Source: an uncultured Roseovarius sp.
GTDB taxonomy: Bacteria; Pseudomonadota; Alphaproteobacteria; Rhodobacterales; Rhodobacteraceae
DNA: 35,161 nt
NCBI RefSeq assembly: GCF_947259555.1
Contig: NZ_CAMYMD010000032.1
Coordinates: 1 to 35,161 of the forward strand
Reading direction: 5' to 3'
Shown here: one piece after another, positions 8,317 through 16,789 of the stretch
Position numbering within the stretch: position 1 is the first letter of the stretch
Layout: every line of letters starts with the position of its first letter
Notes under the pieces: generated by a model
What the model saw: the letters and a program-made list of their open reading frames with translations, nothing else
Databases searched by the model: none
What the model was told of the DNA's origin: nothing
Made by a program: the position numbers and the translations under genes

Positions 8317-9201
8317 ATGGATACTGTCGCAACCATATTCGACCGATACGAGGCTGTGCGCGGTCGCCTGCCCTCCGCCAGCTTTCCGGGCAAAACCTCG
8401 CAGATCGACTCATTGCACGACATTGCCTCGCATGCGGATGCCTTTGTGTTTGACGCGTATGGCGTTCTGAATATCGGCGAGGCAGGCATTCCCGGCGCCT
8501 CGCAGCGCCTGAAGGAGTTGCGTGACAGGGGCCAGCAGATTCGCATTCTGTCCAACGCCGCCAGCTACAACCACGATGGTGCTGCGGCCAAGTTTCGGAC
8601 GTTGGATATGGGCGTGGGGGGGCATGAGATCATCACGAGCCGCGACGCGACGCTGGCCCATCTGGAGCAGCGCCTGTGGGGCTGCATCGCCGCCCCGCAG
8701 GACGATTTGTCGGACATACCCGCGCCCGCGCGGCGGCTTGTGGATGATCCGACCGGATATGATGAGGTGGATGGGTTTCTCTTTCTGTCCACCGAAGTCT
8801 GGTCACTGGAGCGGCAGGCCCTGTTGGAGGCGTCACTTCTCGCAAACCCGAGGCCGGTGGTCATTGCCAACGCGGATCTGGTCGCCCCGCGCGAGCACGG
8901 CTTTTCATTGGAGCCGGGCTATTTCGGCCATCTTCTCGCAGACCGCGACATCCCCGGGATCCGTTTCTTCGGCAAGCCGTTTTCAACGGTCTATGAGATG
9001 ATCGAGGCGTCCCTGCCCGGCATTCCACCGGATCGAATCGTGATGTGTGGCGATACCCTGCATACCGATATTCTGGGCGCCGCAGCGCGCGGCTGGCAAA
9101 CGGTCCTCGTCGAGAATGACGGGCTTTTCTCCGGTGAAGACACCTGCGCCTATTTCAGGCGCGCCGACCTGTTTCCGACATGGCGTCTGTCGCGCATCTG
9201 A
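8317..9201 (+). CDS. HAD-superfamily class IIA hydrolase
   Basis: A 294-residue soluble protein. HAD motif I is VFDAYGVLN (nucleophile D46), motif II LSNAAS (near residue 99), the motif III lysine lies in FFGKPF, and motif IV is CGDTLHTDILGA. Between motifs II and III lies the class IIA cap (about residues 100-210). This resembles the NagD/p-nitrophenylphosphatase group, which dephosphorylates small phosphate esters. However, the usual D+2 general acid is Tyr48 (D-A-Y-G), as in haloacid dehalogenases, so phosphatase activity is not certain. It is divergent from the regulator and importer operon, fitting processing of the imported compound. Substrate is unknown. Confidence 0.8.
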   Translation: MDTVATIFDRYEAVRGRLPSASFPGKTSQIDSLHDIASHADAFVFDAYGVLNIGEAGIPGASQRLKELRDRGQQIRILSNAASYNHDGAAAKFRTLDMGVGGHEIITSRDATLAHLEQRLWGCIAAPQDDLSDIPAPARRLVDDPTGYDEVDGFLFLSTEVWSLERQALLEASLLANPRPVVIANADLVAPREHGFSLEPGYFGHLLADRDIPGIRFFGKPFSTVYEMIEASLPGIPPDRIVMCGDTLHTDILGAAARGWQTVLVENDGLFSGEDTCAYFRRADLFPTWRLSRI

Positions 9202-9207
9202 GGGTGT

Positions 9208-9229
9208 GACCGGGCCTCTATCCCAGGTC
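9208..9229. terminator. Weak stem-loop between convergent genes
   Basis: GACCGGG (9208-9214) can pair with CCC-GGTC (9222-9229, one bulged A) across a 7-base loop, between the convergent HAD and deaminase genes. There is no T-run. It is a plausible but weak terminator. Confidence 0.3.
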
Positions 9230-9247
9230 CAGGGCGCTTATCAGACC

Positions 9248-10525
9248 TTATGCAAGCGGGTGCCTGCGGCGGACAGCGTTGGGTCTGCCCGGTATTTCCA
9301 GGGCTGCATCCTGCCGGGGTGTTCGGGCTATGATCCGCCCCTTCGAGATGACAGAGAGCCGTGTCGCGCGCAGGCGCAGCGCCTCGATCGGGTCACCCGC
9401 GTCGAGCACCACCAGCGAGGCAATTGCGCCGACATGCAGGCCATAATCCTCAAGACCCAGGATGCGGGCGTTCTCGACCGTCACCATGTCAAAGCAGCGG
9501 CGCATCTCGTCGGGGCTCGACATCTGCGCCACATGCAGCCCCATGAACGCCACATCGAGCATATCGGCGGTGCCGAGGCTGTACCACGGATCGCGCACGC
9601 AGTCCTGACCCCAGCCCACGGTGATGCCATGCGCCTGCATTTCCTTGACCCGTGTCAGACCGCGCCGTTTCGGGAAGGTGTCACGCCGCCCCTGCAACAT
9701 GATGTTGATCAGCGGATTGGGGATCGCGGCGACACCAGCCTCGGCGATCAGCGGCAACAGTTTGGACACATAATAATTGTCCATCGAATGCATTGAGGTG
9801 AGGTGACTACCGGCAACCCGGCCCTGAAGCCCGAGGCGCTGTGCCTCATAGGCCAGCGTTTCTATATGGCGGCTGTGGGGGTCGTCGCTCTCGTCGCAAT
9901 GCATGTCGACACGCAGGCCCCGTTCAGCGGCTATTTCGCAGAGGTCGCGCACCGAGGCGGCGCCATCGGCCATGGTCCGCTCGAAATGCGGGATGCCGCC
10001 CACCACATCCACACCCATGTCGAGGGCGCGGAGCGTGTTGGCGCGCGCCGTGGGGTCGCGGTAGAATCCGTCTTGTGGAAAGGCCACGAGTTGCACGTCG
10101 ATGTAGTTTTTGACCTTGTCACGGACCTCAAGCATTGCGGCGACGCCCTTGAGACTGTCATCGCAGGTGTCGACATGGCTGCGGATCGCCAACAGGCCCA
10201 TCGACGCGGCCCAATCGCAATACTCCAGTGCACGCGCGACCATCTCTTCTTGCGTGACGATCTGCTTCAACTCTCCCCACAGGCCGATCCCCTCCAGCAG
10301 CGTCCCAGAGGCGTTGATGCGGGGCAGGCCATAGCTGAGCGTGGCGTCGAGGTGGAAATGCGGATCGACAAAGGGCGGGCTGACCAGATCGCCGGTGGCG
10401 TCGATGACCTCTCCCGCCTCGGCCGCGTCCAATTTGCCTATCGCGGCAATCCTGTCGCCGGTGATACCGATATCGGCCACGCTGCCATCGGGCAGCGTGC
10501 CGCCCTTGACGATCAGATCGAACAT
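9248..10525 (-). CDS. Cytosine-deaminase family amidohydrolase; predicted 5-methylcytosine deaminase
   Basis: The ATG at 10525 overlaps the permease stop (TGATG) and has a GGGAGA site; the product is 425 residues. It aligns throughout with E. coli CodA: PHFH metal ligands H56 and H58, VAFPQ, VDMHCDE (H209, E212), SHLTSMHS (H241), the [11 protein letters not shown] segment, [12 protein letters not shown], and [13 protein letters not shown]. In CodA the last motif is GHDDVFDPWYPLG, with catalytic D313 and specificity residue D314. Here these are D308 and C309. Loss of Asp314 is the reported mark of bacterial 5-methylcytosine deaminases, which make thymine. It is the last gene of a nucleoside-type importer operon. 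The amidohydrolase assignment is firm; the exact substrate is inferred. Confidence 0.85.
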   Translation of the reverse strand: MFDLIVKGGTLPDGSVADIGITGDRIAAIGKLDAAEAGEVIDATGDLVSPPFVDPHFHLDATLSYGLPRINASGTLLEGIGLWGELKQIVTQEEMVARALEYCDWAASMGLLAIRSHVDTCDDSLKGVAAMLEVRDKVKNYIDVQLVAFPQDGFYRDPTARANTLRALDMGVDVVGGIPHFERTMADGAASVRDLCEIAAERGLRVDMHCDESDDPHSRHIETLAYEAQRLGLQGRVAGSHLTSMHSMDNYYVSKLLPLIAEAGVAAIPNPLINIMLQGRRDTFPKRRGLTRVKEMQAHGITVGWGQDCVRDPWYSLGTADMLDVAFMGLHVAQMSSPDEMRRCFDMVTVENARILGLEDYGLHVGAIASLVVLDAGDPIEALRLRATRLSVISKGRIIARTPRQDAALEIPGRPNAVRRRHPLA

Positions 10526-11469
10526 CAACGTTCTCCCTTGTTGAATGGGACCATCAGTGCGGCAGGCACCTCGGCGCGGCGGGACATGACGATGAGGGCG
10601 AGGATAGAGAGCACATAGGGCGTCATCAGGAAGATCTGATAGGGAATATCGGCGCCCAAAGGTGTCTGTTGCACCCGGATTTGCAGCGCGTCAAAGGCGG
10701 CAAAGAGCACCGCCCCCAAGAGCGCCTTGCCCGGCTTCCACGCGCCAAAGACCACAAGCGCGATGCAGATCCAGCCGCGCCCGTTGACCATCTCGAAGAA
10801 AAAGGAATCAAACGCCGACATGGTCAGGAATGCGCCGCCGACAGCCATCAGCCCCGATCCCACGATCACCGCGCCCATGCGCAGACCCGTGACCGAGAGA
10901 CCCTGTGCCGCGACCGCCGCCGGGTTTTCGCCCGCCGCGCGCAGGGCGAGGCCAAGGGGGGTGCGGTAAAGGACGAGGCTGACGACGGCCACGAGGATAA
11001 AGGCCAGATAGGTCAGCGGCGTTTGCGAGAAGAGCGCCGGGCCGATCAGGGGAATGTCGGACAGAACCGGGATTTCCCAAGGTTGAAACGCCGTGATCTT
11101 GGGCGGGCTCGTCACCTCTGGCAGCGCCAGACGATAGGCGTAATAAGTGGAGGACGTGGCCAGCAAAGTGACGCCCAGTCCCACCACATGCTGCGAGAGA
11201 CCAAAGGGCACGGTCAGCAGACTATGCACCGCGCCAAAGCCCATGCCCACCACCATCGCCACCGCGACGCCGGGCCAGAGGCCAAGGCCCGAATAAACCG
11301 CCATCCAGCCGGCAAATGCACCCGCAACCATGATCCCCTCGATCCCGAGGTTGAGCACACCGGCGCGTTCACAGATCAACTCGCCCAGGGTGGCAAAGAT
11401 CAACGGGCTGGCAATGCGGATCGCGGCGGCCCAGAAACTGGCGGAAAGGAGGATATCGAGAATGTCCAT
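10525..11469 (-). CDS. Nucleoside-type ABC importer permease (YufQ/NupC-like)
   Basis: A 314-residue, very hydrophobic permease of the branched-chain/BMP-type family, with about eight to ten membrane helices. The '[23 protein letters not shown]' region near residues 25-47 is the hallmark of the second permease of nucleoside importers such as YufPQ/NupBC. '[22 protein letters not shown]' is the conserved cytoplasmic coupling loop. The gene ends at the deaminase start (TGATG). Three bases separate it from the partner permease gene. Confidence 0.88.
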   Translation of the reverse strand: MDILDILLSASFWAAAIRIASPLIFATLGELICERAGVLNLGIEGIMVAGAFAGWMAVYSGLGLWPGVAVAMVVGMGFGAVHSLLTVPFGLSQHVVGLGVTLLATSSTYYAYRLALPEVTSPPKITAFQPWEIPVLSDIPLIGPALFSQTPLTYLAFILVAVVSLVLYRTPLGLALRAAGENPAAVAAQGLSVTGLRMGAVIVGSGLMAVGGAFLTMSAFDSFFFEMVNGRGWICIALVVFGAWKPGKALLGAVLFAAFDALQIRVQQTPLGADIPYQIFLMTPYVLSILALIVMSRRAEVPAALMVPFNKGER

Positions 11470-11472
11470 GCG

Positions 11473-12522
11473 CTATTCCCTCACCACCCGAAACCGCGTG
11501 AGCAGGATCGCCAGCACCATCAGCAAAAGCGCCGTGGCCAGCATGATATCGGCAAGATAGGTGGGCACGCCCACCGCGCGGCTCATGCTGTCGGCACCGA
11601 CGAATATGCCCGCCACGAATAGCGCGGCGGCGACCACGCCCAGCGGATTGAGCAGCGCCAGCATCGCCACGATGATGCCGGTATAGCCAAAACCTGGGCT
11701 CAGATCGAGCGTCAGACTGCCCTTGAGCCCGGCGACCTCGGAAAACCCGGCCAATGCGGCAAGGCCACCCGACAGCAGCGCCGTCTTGATCAGTACCATA
11801 TTGACCGGGATACCGGCAAAGCGCGCGGCTTCGCGGTTGAGCCCGACCGCGCGCATTTCATAGCCCAACGTGGTGCGCCGCTCGACAATCCAGACAAGAC
11901 CCGCCGCGATAAGGGCCAGACCAAAGCCCCAATGCAGGCGCAGCCCCTCGACAATACGCGGCAGGCGCGCCTCGGCGATCAGGCGTTCGGATTTGGGCCA
12001 TCCCATGCCCATAGGGTCCTTGAGCGGGCCTTCGAGCAGCAGCGAGATGAACAGCAGAAAGATGAAGTTGAACAGCAGCGTCGTGACCACCTCATCGACC
12101 CCGAACCGGACCTTGAGCAGCGCCGGCACCAACAGCACCACGGCCCCTGCCAGCATTGACGTTAGCACCAGAACCGGCAAGAGCGCGCCTGCGCTCCACG
12201 GCAGCGCGCCGGTGCCAAGAACGACGGTCAGCAAGGCGCCTGCATAGAGCTGCGCCTCGGCGCCGATATTCCAGAGCCGGGCACGAAACGCCACCGCCAC
12301 CGCCAAGCCGGTAAAAATGAGTGGCGTGGCACGGTTGAGCGTCTCTAACACGGCGAATTGTGAGCCCGCCGCGCCCTTGAGGATGAGCCCCAGAACGCCA
12401 AACGGATTGGCCCCGGCGAGCATCGCCAAAAGGGACGAAATCACCACCGTGGCGGCAATCGCCAGAGCAGGCGGGAGGGTGCTGCGGGCCAGCGAGGGGT
12501 TTGCAATCGGTTCAAGACGCAT
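11473..12522 (-). CDS. Nucleoside-type ABC importer permease (YufP/NupB-like)
   Basis: The ATG at 12522 follows GAGGGGGTG and lies 11 bases inside the ATPase gene's 3' end. The 349-residue product starts MRLEPIANPSLARS. Features of the first permease of this importer class are 'TPLIFTGLAVAVAFRARLWNI', 'GAEAQLYAGALL', and the coupling loop 'LGYEMRAVGLNREAARFAGI' with the following VNMV. It should pair with the downstream permease. Related systems import purine or pyrimidine nucleosides, sometimes nucleobases. Confidence 0.88.
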   Translation of the reverse strand: MRLEPIANPSLARSTLPPALAIAATVVISSLLAMLAGANPFGVLGLILKGAAGSQFAVLETLNRATPLIFTGLAVAVAFRARLWNIGAEAQLYAGALLTVVLGTGALPWSAGALLPVLVLTSMLAGAVVLLVPALLKVRFGVDEVVTTLLFNFIFLLFISLLLEGPLKDPMGMGWPKSERLIAEARLPRIVEGLRLHWGFGLALIAAGLVWIVERRTTLGYEMRAVGLNREAARFAGIPVNMVLIKTALLSGGLAALAGFSEVAGLKGSLTLDLSPGFGYTGIIVAMLALLNPLGVVAAALFVAGIFVGADSMSRAVGVPTYLADIMLATALLLMVLAILLTRFRVVRE

Positions 12523-14059
12523 GCGACACCCCCTCGTCAAACCCATGCCCCGCCATCCAGACGCCCAGAGCGGCAGGGGTCATGGTGCCGCGTGCAAATT
12601 CAGGCGAGAGCCGCCCCTCGGACATCACGTGGATCACATCCGAGAGCGCCATGATCTCGTCCAGATCCTCGGAGATCAGCAAGACCGCCGCACCCCGGTC
12701 GCGCGCCTTGAGCAACTGTTCATGCACGTAATTGACCGCGCCGATATCGAGGCCCCGAACGGGCTGGTTGGCAAGGATGATACGCGGCGCGGCCTCAAGC
12801 ACCCGGCCAAGGATCAGTTTTTGCATGTTGCCACCGGACAAGAGCCTGATCCGGGCCTCGGGCCCGGGACAGCGCACATCATAGCCGTCAATGATCGCCT
12901 TGGTCTCCGCCTCGGCACGCGCCCAGTTCATCCAGCCGGTCCGGCTCATCGGGGGCTTGTGATAGCTTTCCAGAATGGCATTCTCGGTCAGTGTGAAATC
13001 GGCGATTGTGCCGGTTTTGTGTCGATCCTCGGGAATGCGGGCGATGCCGTGCTCGACGGCGATGCGCGGTGTCCAGCCGGTGACATCTGCGGTGTCGAGG
13101 GCGATCTGCCCGGTCTCTGGTGCGGTAAGCCCGCCGATCAGCTCTGCCAGCGCCGCCTGCCCGTTGCCCGAAACCCCGGCAAGCCCGGTGATCCGGCCCG
13201 CGCGCAGGGCGAGCGTGACGGATTGCAGGCCCGGCGCATTCCCCCGGTCCGGCGTCGTCACGTCGCGCAGATTCAAGAGCGGTGCCCCGGGCGTGCCGGG
13301 GTTGACCTTGGGCGCACTCACGTCGCTACCGACCATGGCCGCGGCCAGCGCGTGCCGGTCGGTGTCGGCGGTGGCCATGCCCGCCACCACCTTGCCATGG
13401 CGCAGGATCACCACCCGATGGGCGATATCCATCACCTCATGCAGTTTGTGACTGATGAACACGATCGAAAGCCCCATCGCCACCGCCTCGCGCAGTGTCG
13501 CAAACAGGTCGTCGGCCTCTTGCGGGGTCAACACAGCGGTCGGCTCGTCCAGAATGAGAATACGGGCCTCGCGGTAGAGCGCCTTGAGGATCTCCACCCG
13601 CTGCCGTTCCCCCACCGTCAGGCTGCCGACCTTTGCATCGGGATCGACCGACAGATGAAAGTCGGCGGCCAGCTTGGTGATCTTGGCGCGTGCACCGCTG
13701 CGGTCTGATCGCCAACGCCAGAGCGGTTCTGTCCCCAGAGTGACATTATCGAGAACAGTCAGATTATCAGCCAGCGTGAAGTGCTGATGCACCATGCCGA
13801 CGCCCGCTTCCAGTGCGGCGCGCGGATTGCCCGGGGGCAGGGCGCGGCCCATCACCTCGACCCGGCCTTCATCGGCGGTGTATTGGCCGAACAGGATATT
13901 CATCAGCGTGGTCTTGCCCGCGCCGTTCTCGCCCAACAGGGCGACCACCTCGCCACGATGCAGATCAAGGCTCACCGCGTCATTCGCGGTGAGCTTGCCG
14001 AAACGCTTGGTAATGCGGTCCAGGCGCAGGACGACCTGCGCCGTCTCTGCACCTGTCAT
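12512..14059 (-). CDS. Nucleoside-type ABC importer double ATPase (YufO/NupA-like)
   Basis: The start at 14059 (MTGAETAQVVLRL) gives 515 residues with two ABC domains in tandem. The N-terminal domain has Walker A GENGAGKTT, VHQHFTLADNLTV, signature LTVGERQRVEILKAL and Walker B ILILDEPTAVL. The second domain is degenerate, as usual in this class: GVSGNGQ replaces Walker A, 'LLSGGNMQKLILGRVL' is the signature and 'IILANQPVRGLDIGA' the Walker B region. The last pattern is characteristic of sugar/nucleoside double ATPases of the YufO/RbsA group. One base separates it from the binding-protein stop. Confidence 0.92.
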   Translation of the reverse strand: MTGAETAQVVLRLDRITKRFGKLTANDAVSLDLHRGEVVALLGENGAGKTTLMNILFGQYTADEGRVEVMGRALPPGNPRAALEAGVGMVHQHFTLADNLTVLDNVTLGTEPLWRWRSDRSGARAKITKLAADFHLSVDPDAKVGSLTVGERQRVEILKALYREARILILDEPTAVLTPQEADDLFATLREAVAMGLSIVFISHKLHEVMDIAHRVVILRHGKVVAGMATADTDRHALAAAMVGSDVSAPKVNPGTPGAPLLNLRDVTTPDRGNAPGLQSVTLALRAGRITGLAGVSGNGQAALAELIGGLTAPETGQIALDTADVTGWTPRIAVEHGIARIPEDRHKTGTIADFTLTENAILESYHKPPMSRTGWMNWARAEAETKAIIDGYDVRCPGPEARIRLLSGGNMQKLILGRVLEAAPRIILANQPVRGLDIGAVNYVHEQLLKARDRGAAVLLISEDLDEIMALSDVIHVMSEGRLSPEFARGTMTPAALGVWMAGHGFDEGVSHAS

Positions 14060-14060
14060 G

Positions 14061-15086
14061 TCAGGAGGATTTCGGCTCTTCGTCGTTGATTTCAACAGTG
14101 AACTCGCCCGCCTTGATCGCGGCCTCGCGCTCGGCCACGAGCGCCATGGCCTCCTCAGGCACCTTGCCCTCGAACGTGCCGAGCGGGGCCAGCGAGCATC
14201 CGCCTTCCTTCATAAAGGAATAGACACCGTAATCCGCCGCCTCGAACTCACCCGCGTTCACGGCCGCAATCGCGGCATCGAGCGTCGGCTCAAAGTGCCA
14301 GATCGCCGAGGCCACGACCGTGTCGGGATAGTCCGATTGCGTGTTTATGACGTTACCTATGGCCAGCACGTCCTTTTCCTGTGCCGCGTCCGAAACGCCG
14401 AAGCGTTCGGCATAGAGCATGTCGGCACCGCCTTCGATCATGGCAAATGCGGTTTCCTTGGCCTTGGGCGGATCGAACCACGAGCCGATAAAGCTGACCT
14501 GAAACTTGATATCCGGGTTCATTTCGCGCGCGCCCGCCATGAAGGCGTGCATCAGGCGATTGACCTCGGGGATCGGAAAGCCGCCGACCATGCCGATATT
14601 GGCGGTCTCGGTCATTGCCCCCGCGATGATCCCCGAGAGATACGAGGCGTCCTGAATATAGTTGTCGAACACGGCGAAATTCGGCAGCGCCGGATCGTGC
14701 TTGAAGCTGGACCCCATGAGGAAGGCGATGTCCGGATAATCGGCGGCCACTTCGCGGGCCTCCTGTTCCACCGCAAAGACTTCGCCGATGATGAGCTTGT
14801 AGCCTTGTTCCGCGTATTCGCGCATGACGCGGGCGTAATCGGTGTTGCTGACATTCTCCGAGAAGACGTACTCGACATCGCCGCGCTCCTGCGCCGTTGT
14901 GGCGGCCTTGTGGATACGGCTGACCCATTGTTGCTCAACAGGGACGGTGTAGATGCCGGCGGTCTTGATCGGCTCGGCGGCACGCAGGGGCGATGTGACG
15001 CCGGATGCACCGGCAATCAGGGCAGCGCCAGCCGTCGTGGCCATGAAACGACGGCGCGAGACGGTCGGGAATGTGGGGCGGGTCAT
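14061..15086 (-). CDS. BMP-family substrate-binding protein with Tat-type signal
   Basis: The ATG at 15086 has GAGGAG upstream and gives 341 residues. The leader MTRPTFPTVSRRRFMATTAG carries a twin-arginine motif (SRRRFM), so export by Tat is likely. The mature region is of the BMP/PnrA/Med type: 'AGIYTVPVEQQWVSRIHKA', 'YKLIIGEVF', 'NYIQDASYLSGIIAGAMT', 'IGMVGGFPIPEVNRLMHAF' and 'GSWFDPPKAKETAFAMIEGG'. Members bind nucleosides; the NYIQ(D)A..GIIAG variant is common beside nucleobase catabolic genes in proteobacteria. It is the first gene of the operon and follows a RutR-like operator. Confidence 0.88.
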   Translation of the reverse strand: MTRPTFPTVSRRRFMATTAGAALIAGASGVTSPLRAAEPIKTAGIYTVPVEQQWVSRIHKAATTAQERGDVEYVFSENVSNTDYARVMREYAEQGYKLIIGEVFAVEQEAREVAADYPDIAFLMGSSFKHDPALPNFAVFDNYIQDASYLSGIIAGAMTETANIGMVGGFPIPEVNRLMHAFMAGAREMNPDIKFQVSFIGSWFDPPKAKETAFAMIEGGADMLYAERFGVSDAAQEKDVLAIGNVINTQSDYPDTVVASAIWHFEPTLDAAIAAVNAGEFEAADYGVYSFMKEGGCSLAPLGTFEGKVPEEAMALVAEREAAIKAGEFTVEINDEEPKSS

Positions 15087-15128
15087 GTCAGTCTCCTCGT
15101 TGGGCAGGTTGGGCAGATCTTTTTTTGG

Positions 15129-15146
15129 TTTTACCAAATGGTAAAA
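15129..15146. promoter_or_regulatory. RutR-like palindromic operator upstream of the nucleobase importer operon
   Basis: The sequence TTTTACCAAATGGTAAAA is an 8+2+8 perfect inverted repeat, 43 bases upstream of the binding-protein start. The E. coli RutR consensus is TTGACCAnnTGGTCAA, which differs from the inner 16 bases only by one symmetric base per half-site (G to T and C to A). RutR is a TetR-family regulator whose ligands are uracil and thymine. A possible -10 (TGATAA, minus strand) lies directly upstream, so binding here would repress. The palindrome is seen; regulator identity is inferred. Confidence 0.6.
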
Positions 15147-15257
15147 TTTATCACTGCGATTTTCTACAGGAATCTGCCCTCGCGCAGAATTAAACGCACA
15201 CGAGTGCGAGTCCCAGCGTTTTCTGCACAGAATTCGGGCGGTGACAGCGCGGCGCTT

Positions 15258-15419
15258 TCACATTCCGCCGCGCCGTACCTCAAGTGTCACCGCGTCATCC
15301 GGGCCGCACACCCCGCAGGCGTCAATACGCGCGCCACCCCGCAAAGAGGCGATCCGGATCACCAGCGCCTCACGCGGCTTGCCACAGTTGAAACAACACC
15401 CCGGCCGCAAATGCGCCAC
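15258..15419 (-). CDS. Small CxxC protein overlapping the ArsP-type permease gene
   Basis: A GTG-initiated frame of 53 residues would begin VAHLRPGCCFNCGKPREALV and contain a second cysteine pair, ACGVCGPDD. It overlaps the last ~50 bases of the permease gene and then continues 112 bases beyond the permease stop. Two CxxC-like knuckles suggest zinc binding or thiol (possibly arsenical) chemistry. No ribosome site is convincing and the family is unrecognised. Protein-like composition beyond the permease stop is the main support. Confidence 0.4.
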   Translation of the reverse strand: MAHLRPGCCFNCGKPREALVIRIASLRGGARIDACGVCGPDDAVTLEVRRGGM

Positions 15420-16416
15420 TGAGCGACAGCGCAATATAAAGGGCAAAGACACGCGGCTTGACCAGCGCCCAGACCGCGATGGCAGCCGGGAGCGAGGTGA
15501 CACCACCGGCCACCAGAAAGGCGAGCCCGGCACCGGGGGCCATGCCCTGACCGATCAACCCGCCCACCAGTGGCAAGGCGGCATAGCCGTTGAGATAGGC
15601 GGGCACACCGACCAATGTCCCCAAAAGGATCGGCCCGATACCCGTACCCCCGAGGGCCTGCGTTATGGTCTCGGCCGGGATGAAGGCCAGCATCAGGCTC
15701 TCCAGAATGAACGCCAATGTGAGCCATTTCAGCAGAAACAGGGTCACATTCAGCGCCTCTCGGCCAAACTTGGCCCGGCGTTCAGGATCGGACCAGAACC
15801 GCCACACGACTGGCTTGGGATCGCGGACCTTGCCGCCCCCGCAGCCGCCATTGCCGATGCCCTCGCGCAGCGGGTCGCTCAACCCTCCGGCGCGGCCCAC
15901 CAGATGCACGACCCAGCCGCCCATCACGCCCAGTCCGATCGCGGCCAGCGTCTTGGCAAGGGCAAACTCAAGCCCCAGGACACCGGTGGTCAGCATGAAC
16001 ATCGACGGGTCCATCACCGGCGATGCAAGCCAGAAGGCCATGACCGCCGACAGCGGCACGCCCATCGCCAAAAGCGCGGCGATCAGCGGGATGACCCCGC
16101 AAGAGCAAAACGGCGAGAGCCCGCCGGCAAGTGCCGCCAGAAAGATCATCAGCGCCGGGGCCCCCGTAAAGGCGCGCGCGATCAGGTTGTCGGCGCCGGT
16201 CGCGGTGGCCCAGGCTGCGATCCCGATCGAAAGCAAGAGAAACGGCACGGTGCCCGCGAGCGCATCAGCGGTGAAGATCACCGTATCTTGCGCCTGCGCG
16301 AAATCCAGCAGCGCGAGCACGATGAGGATAAGCGCCGAAATCAGCCATACACGCTGTTTCCGCCACAAATTAAGCGCCAGCGCAAGGCGGGGCTGTGGAA
16401 AGTTCGTTTCAGTCAT
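15370..16416 (-). CDS. arsP: ArsP-type permease (DUF318/UPF0718)
   Basis: A roughly 348-residue membrane protein. ATG at 16416 is preferred because AGGG lies about 8 bases upstream; ATG at 16422 also exists. It has about eight to ten helices, with the family's 'SPFCSCGVIPLIAALL' motif in the first half and 'GTLVGVPAYLNGYAALPLVGG' in the second. A Gly/Cys-rich cytoplasmic loop (NGGCGGGK) lies between the halves. ArsP proteins export trivalent organoarsenicals such as methylarsenite, and others of this broad permease family have unknown cargo. It follows an ArsR-type gene by about 47 bases on the same strand, which supports the arsenical role. The gene symbol is given on that basis. Confidence 0.72.
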   Translation of the reverse strand: MTETNFPQPRLALALNLWRKQRVWLISALILIVLALLDFAQAQDTVIFTADALAGTVPFLLLSIGIAAWATATGADNLIARAFTGAPALMIFLAALAGGLSPFCSCGVIPLIAALLAMGVPLSAVMAFWLASPVMDPSMFMLTTGVLGLEFALAKTLAAIGLGVMGGWVVHLVGRAGGLSDPLREGIGNGGCGGGKVRDPKPVVWRFWSDPERRAKFGREALNVTLFLLKWLTLAFILESLMLAFIPAETITQALGGTGIGPILLGTLVGVPAYLNGYAALPLVGGLIGQGMAPGAGLAFLVAGGVTSLPAAIAVWALVKPRVFALYIALSLSGAFAAGVLFQLWQAA

Positions 16417-16463
16417 GTCCATATCCCTAGAAAAGTCGTTTCATTTGGCCCAAAAAATTGGTT

Positions 16464-16781
16464 TCAGGCAGCTGGTTCCGTCCGTGTCAAAGTCACGCCC
16501 GCGCAGCATTCGGAGGTCAGAAAATCCAGTGTCCTGTGCATTGCGGCATAGTCGACCCGGTTGACCACGGTACGCCCTTGCCGCTCCTGCAGGACCAGCC
16601 CGGCATCGACCAAGGCCGACAGATGGTGCGCCAGTGTCGATGGCGCCTGTCCAAGATGCTGCCCGATCTCGCCCACGTTCAGCCCGTCCTCTCCGGCCCG
16701 GACCAAGAGGCGAAAGATTGCGAGTCGCGTGTCATGGCCAAGGGCAGCAAGCGCGCGTGCGGTGGGGCTTGTGATACTCAT
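16464..16781 (-). CDS. ArsR-family repressor with C-terminal Cys pair
   Basis: A 105-residue winged-helix protein with the ArsR-type recognition region 'GQAPSTLAHHLSALVDAGLV' and wing 'QERQGRTVVNRVD'. The classical ELCVCDL metal site in helix 3 is missing (here VGEIGQHLGQ). Its only cysteines are C92 and C93 in the C-terminal SECCAG. Paired C-terminal cysteines occur in the A. ferrooxidans-type ArsR, and proteins with only this pair have been linked to selective methylarsenite sensing. It precedes the ArsP-type permease, and a perfect palindrome lies 8 bases upstream of its start, so autoregulation is likely. Confidence 0.88.
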   Translation of the reverse strand: MSITSPTARALAALGHDTRLAIFRLLVRAGEDGLNVGEIGQHLGQAPSTLAHHLSALVDAGLVLQERQGRTVVNRVDYAAMHRTLDFLTSECCAGVTLTRTEPAA

Positions 16782-16789
16782 GGGACAAA

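Noticed and set aside
12317..15422. Two very long plus-strand frames opposite the nucleoside importer genes (463 and 542 codons)
   Set aside because: The minus strand carries a textbook double ATPase and BMP binding protein here; the plus frames lack any recognisable motif.
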